From Caldithrix abyssi DSM 13497 (lineage in GTDB: Bacteria > Electryoneota > AABM5-125-24 > Hatepunaeales > Hatepunaeaceae): a stretch of 64,000 nucleotides of DNA. The position numbers and the translations under genes were made by a program. Shown here in pieces: positions 59,221 through 64,000 of this stretch (positions are counted from its first letter, which is position 1; the number at the start of each line of letters is the position of its first letter). Where the stretch lies: assembly GCA_945865405.1 (NCBI GenBank), contig CAMBDS010000001.1:248001-312000 (forward strand), in the 5' to 3' direction. The notes beneath the pieces are model-generated. The model had not been told where the DNA came from. It did no database searches and worked only from the letters and a program-made list of their open reading frames with translations.

Positions 59221-59360
59221 GTCGGTAATATACGAAATATATTGGTAAAAGTCAAGAGAAATGTCTTGTATTGTAGAATTGGCAATGAAAAAGTGCCGCA
59301 GGGTGAGGACACCCAGCGGCAAGAGGAATCCCGGCTTCGGAGAAGCCGGGCTACGCTGGC

Positions 59361-59528
59361 TACGACCTTTCTGGCCGACTTGTTGCTGACCTTCTCGGTA
59401 GCACCGGCATCTCTGCTGGTACTCACAAGGTTGTCTGGGATGCGGGGGATTTGGGTGCGGGAGTGTATATCATAAAATTGTCTGCAGAGGGCAGAACACA
59501 GAGTCAAAAATCTGTAATAATTCGCTAA
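59361..59528 (+). pseudogene. Orphan T9SS sorting-domain fragment
   Basis: YDLSGRLVADLLGSTGISAGTHKVVWDAGDLGAGVYIIKLSAEGRTQSQKSVIIR* with no upstream gene body; preceded by palindromes at 59292-59350. Confidence 0.8.
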
Positions 59529-59539
59529 CAGGAATTCTG

Positions 59540-62536
59540 ATGTCGTTTCATCGCAACACAATCACCTTGGCGGCAACGCTTCTAATAGTTTCGACTCTAA
59601 ATGCATACCCATATAGGTTACTCGGGCCTAATGGCGCAACATTTTGGTCGAACGCATCTATCGAATACACGGGTATTTTTCCCATCGACGACGGCCGTAG
59701 TGTCGCGTTGGTTTGGGGCGGCCAGCGTCCCGACGCCGATCACCGGGACGTCTATTTTCAGATTCTCGACGCCGAAGGCAATCAGACCTATAATGGCAAT
59801 TATGCCATCTCCGATTCGACCATGGTCAACTCCGAAGACATTGCGGTTGTCACGGACCGTGAAGGAAATATCTTCGTCGCCTGGCTTGCCGCAATGCCGG
59901 GAGACGAAAGTCGTTTCTTCCTCTACGCGCAAAAAATCAGCCCAAACGGGGAAATTCAATGGGGAGTACCGCCACGAGCTGTTACGGAATTCCCGCATAA
60001 TGAAGATTGGGATTTCTGGTACGGCTCAAGCTGGAGCGTCTTCACCTATCCCGATGAAAACGGCGGAGTTATCTGCGTGACCAATCAAGGCATCGGAGCC
60101 TTCGACAGCAACGGCGAACCAAGAGAAGATTGGCAGGCTTGGGATGAAAGACCCCCGGAAGGCCTCCAATATAATAAACTCATACCGGACGATTTGGGAG
60201 GAATATGGATCGAGTGGTGGTATAATGATAGGGAAGGTCCTGAAATCTATGCATTCAATCATCTTGGAAGAGACGGTAGCCGACTATGGGAAGAGCATCG
60301 TCTGCCCGAGGATCATTTCAGGCGGATCAACGGCATCTCGTCTTTTCCCCGAGGGATCGGGTGGCAGGGCGGGTGGATTAGCGTCATTAAAGTGGACGAT
60401 CAGTGTCGGCTTTTTATATTCGACTCGCTTGCAGAAACGTCTGAAGATAACATTTTCGAGTTGCCGTCTACGGTCACAAGCACCCCTCCATTCTTCACTA
60501 GCGACACGACAATAGGAATTCTTTACGAACTCGAAGAAGAATTTCCCTACTCCCTTATGTTCATCCGATTCAATTTGAATGACCGCGCCTTCATCGGCAG
60601 CACTGAGGGAAGAACCGTCGCAAGGTGGGATGAGCCGGAAGGTTATCGTGAAGAGCTCTCAATAGGTGGGAGTTATTTTGGTAGAGGAAATGAAGGCGAG
60701 TACTATTTTGGGGTCAAATGTCATCTACAGCAGTCGTACGTTGACTGGACTGAGATCCATGTTCTCGATCATTTTGCCCGCCAGACAGATAGAGGTGCTC
60801 GTTTCGACGACCTCGTCATGAATTCAGGGAAATATTCGATGATTGAAAATCCAGGTCGCGGGTTTTGGCTTGGCGGAGGTTGGCCATATCGATACAAATC
60901 CTTTTACATAAATCACTACGATTATGATTGGAATCCCGTGTCTCCGATTGGGTTTGCTCCAGAGATTTACAGAGGGGGGTCTAATTCTACATTCAACTGG
61001 TTTTCGAATAATGAAAGTGACAATTGCCTTTTTTTCTCTGAGCATAATGGGTTGAGAATGATTAATGTGGACGCGTCTGGAAACCTCGAATTTCCTGCAT
61101 ACGGAAAATGGGTTTTGCCAGGCTATCTACTCAGTGAAATTTCCACAAGTACGAACCAGGGTGTAGTGGCTGCCTGGCGCGAAAATACATTCATCGAGGG
61201 ACCGCTCCACATCGCATTATTTGATGATGATGGCGAGGTGGCTTGGACCCGTCTCGCCGTTGAAGACGATAATTGGATTGATGGTGCTCAAATGTTGATT
61301 ACTGATCCATCGGGCGAATCCGTCGTGCTGTTACTCCTGCGCAAGCCGAACAATCAAATTGTTGAGCCTGTATTGATCTGGATCAATGCAGAGGACGGAA
61401 CAGAAACCGCAAGATGGGAAGGGCTAAGTCTCGAATCCAATCGCATCCGTGACAACGATATCAAGCGATTCTTAAAAATAGATGGCGATAGTATCCTCTT
61501 CGCCATACAGTATAGTTACGATCCAATCATAATAATGAAATTTGCTTCCGGCGGTGACCCGATATGGGAGCAGCCTTTGGTTCGCCCGCTTCCGGCGGGT
61601 AGTTACTTCGGCGATGTGTTCTTCAATCGATTTGGTGGCGCTGACATTTGTGGAATCTTTCGCGAGTGGGACGAAGAGGTCATACCGTGGATTGTGAGGC
61701 TCAATGGAGAGGGTGAATTGATTGACTCCATTGGTGTCTATGAGCATCCAGCACGCGGAAATGACCAGAGGGTGACTGCGGAGAAGTGGATAAAGAGTGC
61801 TTCTAATCTCTGGCTGGTTCCTGATGGTATGTATCTTGAGAACGGCCCTGACTCTGCCGGTATTCAAATGATTGACAGCGAGGGTCAACGAATAATGACC
61901 GATCAAGGATTTGTGATAAAGAATCCCGATGGATCAGTTCCATCGAATTGGAACGCCGTAAGCGATTCAGTCGGTGGGATCTGGTTTTGGGCAAGGGACG
62001 GTTACGTAGGCGACCATTCCCGTGTATCACTTCTTCACTTCACTTCAGAGGGAACTCTTGACGAAAACTTTCCCGAATACGGAATTCCTTTGCGCGCCGA
62101 TTCACTTGCAGTTTATTCCGATCAAATGGTCTCGCTACCGGGCGGTGACCTTGGTATGTTCATGGATAGATATGACCTTGTTCGCAGAACCGAAGCGACC
62201 AGCATTCAGCGATTTAGCCTGAGGGAACCTCCCAATTCTGAGAATTCAAATCCTCACGTTCCCACGGGATTTGCTCTCCATCCTCCTTATCCAAATCCCT
62301 TCAACGCCAATGTAATAATCTCCTTTTCCCTGCCGGTAGGACAGGTTTCCAAACCCGTCTCCCTCTGTGTCTACGACCTCTCCGGCCGCCTCGTACAAGC
62401 GCTCGAAAACGGCCCCTACGCGGTGGGAGAGCATAAGGTTGTATGGGACGCGGGGGAAATGCCAGCAGGAATCTATCTTGTGCGGCTCGAAGCAAATGGT
62501 GCGGCAATCACGCGCAAAACAATTCTTATCAGATAA
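59540..62536 (+). CDS. Secreted protein with T9SS sorting domain
   Basis: Signal peptide MSFHRNTITLAATLLIVSTLNAYP; PYPNPFNANVIISFSLPVGQVSKPVSLCVYDLSGRLV...IYLVRLEANGAAITRKTILIR. Confidence 0.82.
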   Translation: MSFHRNTITLAATLLIVSTLNAYPYRLLGPNGATFWSNASIEYTGIFPIDDGRSVALVWGGQRPDADHRDVYFQILDAEGNQTYNGNYAISDSTMVNSEDIAVVTDREGNIFVAWLAAMPGDESRFFLYAQKISPNGEIQWGVPPRAVTEFPHNEDWDFWYGSSWSVFTYPDENGGVICVTNQGIGAFDSNGEPREDWQAWDERPPEGLQYNKLIPDDLGGIWIEWWYNDREGPEIYAFNHLGRDGSRLWEEHRLPEDHFRRINGISSFPRGIGWQGGWISVIKVDDQCRLFIFDSLAETSEDNIFELPSTVTSTPPFFTSDTTIGILYELEEEFPYSLMFIRFNLNDRAFIGSTEGRTVARWDEPEGYREELSIGGSYFGRGNEGEYYFGVKCHLQQSYVDWTEIHVLDHFARQTDRGARFDDLVMNSGKYSMIENPGRGFWLGGGWPYRYKSFYINHYDYDWNPVSPIGFAPEIYRGGSNSTFNWFSNNESDNCLFFSEHNGLRMINVDASGNLEFPAYGKWVLPGYLLSEISTSTNQGVVAAWRENTFIEGPLHIALFDDDGEVAWTRLAVEDDNWIDGAQMLITDPSGESVVLLLLRKPNNQIVEPVLIWINAEDGTETARWEGLSLESNRIRDNDIKRFLKIDGDSILFAIQYSYDPIIIMKFASGGDPIWEQPLVRPLPAGSYFGDVFFNRFGGADICGIFREWDEEVIPWIVRLNGEGELIDSIGVYEHPARGNDQRVTAEKWIKSASNLWLVPDGMYLENGPDSAGIQMIDSEGQRIMTDQGFVIKNPDGSVPSNWNAVSDSVGGIWFWARDGYVGDHSRVSLLHFTSEGTLDENFPEYGIPLRADSLAVYSDQMVSLPGGDLGMFMDRYDLVRRTEATSIQRFSLREPPNSENSNPHVPTGFALHPPYPNPFNANVIISFSLPVGQVSKPVSLCVYDLSGRLVQALENGPYAVGEHKVVWDAGEMPAGIYLVRLEANGAAITRKTILIR

Positions 62537-62572
62537 TTCCGTAACACATTGAATACCAAACTGGATTGAGAC

Positions 62573-64000
62573 ATGAAACTACGCACCCTTTTACTCGTTC
62601 TCGCCTTCTTGGCGGTATCCACTACCTTGCTTGCACAGGAACACTTCCCCGAAGTCGCCATCACAGACGCCAATCACTCGCTGCTCGTAACCGAATGCCG
62701 TATCGGCAACCGTGTATTGGAGGGTAATGACGAGGTCGCCGCCTTCGACCCGGACGGCGTCTGCGCAGGGGTAGCTCTCTTTGAAGCTGAACCTGGAACT
62801 GCCGGTCTGGCCCTTTGGCGCGACGACCCGCAATCAGAGGACGACGAAGGATTCGAAGAAGGCGACGCAATAATATGTCTATTGTGGGATGCTCGCGCCC
62901 ATCGGGAAGTCGAGCCGGAGATGGTATTCGTTGACGGATCGGAAACATGGACACGGGACGGGTTTTCCATCGCTAACCTATCCGCTGAAGCTCAACCCCA
63001 TTTCGAAGTCGCCGGGATAACGGATCGATCCCACAGCATTGTCGCAGAGAATTGCAATGTCGCCGAACGGATGCTGGCCATTGGTGATGAGGTAGGCGCC
63101 TTCGATTCCGAAGGTGTCTGCGCAGGTTTGGGCGTCTTTGAAGAAGACGGCAACGATGGAATGACCGGGATTGCCCTATTCGGTGACGACCCCGAAACGG
63201 AACTTGATGAAGGATTCGAAGCCGGTGAACAATTCAACTTTCGATTCTGGGATTCGGAAATTGAACGTGAGACTCCTGTCGAGATGGAGATCCTTGATGG
63301 GGCTAATGCCTGGGAAATCAATGGCTTTTCGGTGGTGGGTCTCTACTCCCCCGGTGTAGGGGTCGTCGTTGAAGGCGACCTCGAAAACGATTTCGGAATC
63401 TTCGACCGCTTTATGGAGCTACCCGAAACATGGACTTCGGTCATAGCCAATCGCGGGAATGGCGACCTTTTCTTGGAAAACATTACCTGCCGGGGCGATA
63501 CAACTGCATTCGACGTGGAGTTATCCGGGGATGTAATCCCGGCAAATGACACCTCCTTTGTCGAAATCAGCTTCACCTTCCCATCGGAAAATTGCGAACC
63601 GGGCAGAAACTATGAGGCATTTTTCACTCTTCACACTTCGGATGAGCCTGTCGTTTACCACCTTGTCGGCGAAACCGGCGCGGCTCGCTTTGTGATCGAC
63701 CGCGATTCGATTGACATGGGTTTTGCCTGCCCGGGCGATGACGGCTACAACACACCGCAACAGACTTTCGATACCATTTATGTCGTCAATCCCGGCAGCG
63801 CCGCCGCTCTTTTGCGAGGCATCACGTTCGGAGATTCGGCCTTTCATTTGGCTCCGGATTTCAATGATTCAACGCTGTTATTGCCTGGCGAGGAGTTGGT
63901 CATTCCGATTGTGTTCGACCCTTGGGTGGCAGAAGAAGAAGATCATCGCTACGGAGGCTTAATGCAGTTTGATGTTGTAAGTAGCGAGCTTCCTTCTTTG
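62573..64000 (+). CDS. Secreted protein with tandem GDEVAAFD..GVCAG..DDP domains (3' end beyond window)
   Basis: MKLRTLLLVLAFLAVSTTLLAQEHFPEV...; two copies of the domain; open to window end, not in the ORF track. Confidence 0.75.
   Translation, partial: MKLRTLLLVLAFLAVSTTLLAQEHFPEVAITDANHSLLVTECRIGNRVLEGNDEVAAFDPDGVCAGVALFEAEPGTAGLALWRDDPQSEDDEGFEEGDAIICLLWDARAHREVEPEMVFVDGSETWTRDGFSIANLSAEAQPHFEVAGITDRSHSIVAENCNVAERMLAIGDEVGAFDSEGVCAGLGVFEEDGNDGMTGIALFGDDPETELDEGFEAGEQFNFRFWDSEIERETPVEMEILDGANAWEINGFSVVGLYSPGVGVVVEGDLENDFGIFDRFMELPETWTSVIANRGNGDLFLENITCRGDTTAFDVELSGDVIPANDTSFVEISFTFPSENCEPGRNYEAFFTLHTSDEPVVYHLVGETGAARFVIDRDSIDMGFACPGDDGYNTPQQTFDTIYVVNPGSAAALLRGITFGDSAFHLAPDFNDSTLLLPGEELVIPIVFDPWVAEEEDHRYGGLMQFDVVSSELPSL

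Overview
The 64 kb window looks like bacterial chromosome, probably FCB-group-like (inferred from T9SS SprA and T9SS sorting domains; the taxon cannot be resolved here). Left edge: a partial minus-strand SprA/Sov-type T9SS translocon (1-3864, open at the edge and missing from the ORF track). After it come a 1.7-kaa multi-repeat secreted protein, a compact methyltransferase-Mrr nuclease fusion with an overlapping Cys-rich partner, and a PA14 protein. Positions 14.9-37.5 kb hold a run of nine minus-strand secreted T9SS cargo genes, most separated by 3-4 nt gaps or 4-nt overlaps. Positions 37.7-49.8 kb are a phage-head/lysis cluster (decoration protein, capsid, connector, terminase, portal, putative protease, secreted LamG/beta-helix protein, holin-like protein, amidase) with no recognisable tail, integrase or repressor. 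The right part carries a retropepsin-like pair, more T9SS cargo, a PEGA lipoprotein, a YidD-TPR fusion, a CapA-like phosphatase, a GNAT and an edge-truncated secreted protein. Main discoveries: (1) two tandem, promoter-bearing, structured ncRNA candidates (about 100 nt, minus strand, 39.97-40.27 kb) inside the phage-like cluster, one with a textbook terminator and one with a tRNA-3'-end-like tail; (2) palindromic elements like those in intergenic DNA also sit in frame at two fixed loop positions of T9SS sorting domains; (3) several palindrome families show compensatory stem changes, including an 87-bp double hairpin in three copies; (4) heptanucleotide tandem repeats of many different unit sequences occur at 11 or more loci. 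All calls come from reading the sequence; no homology search or folding was run.
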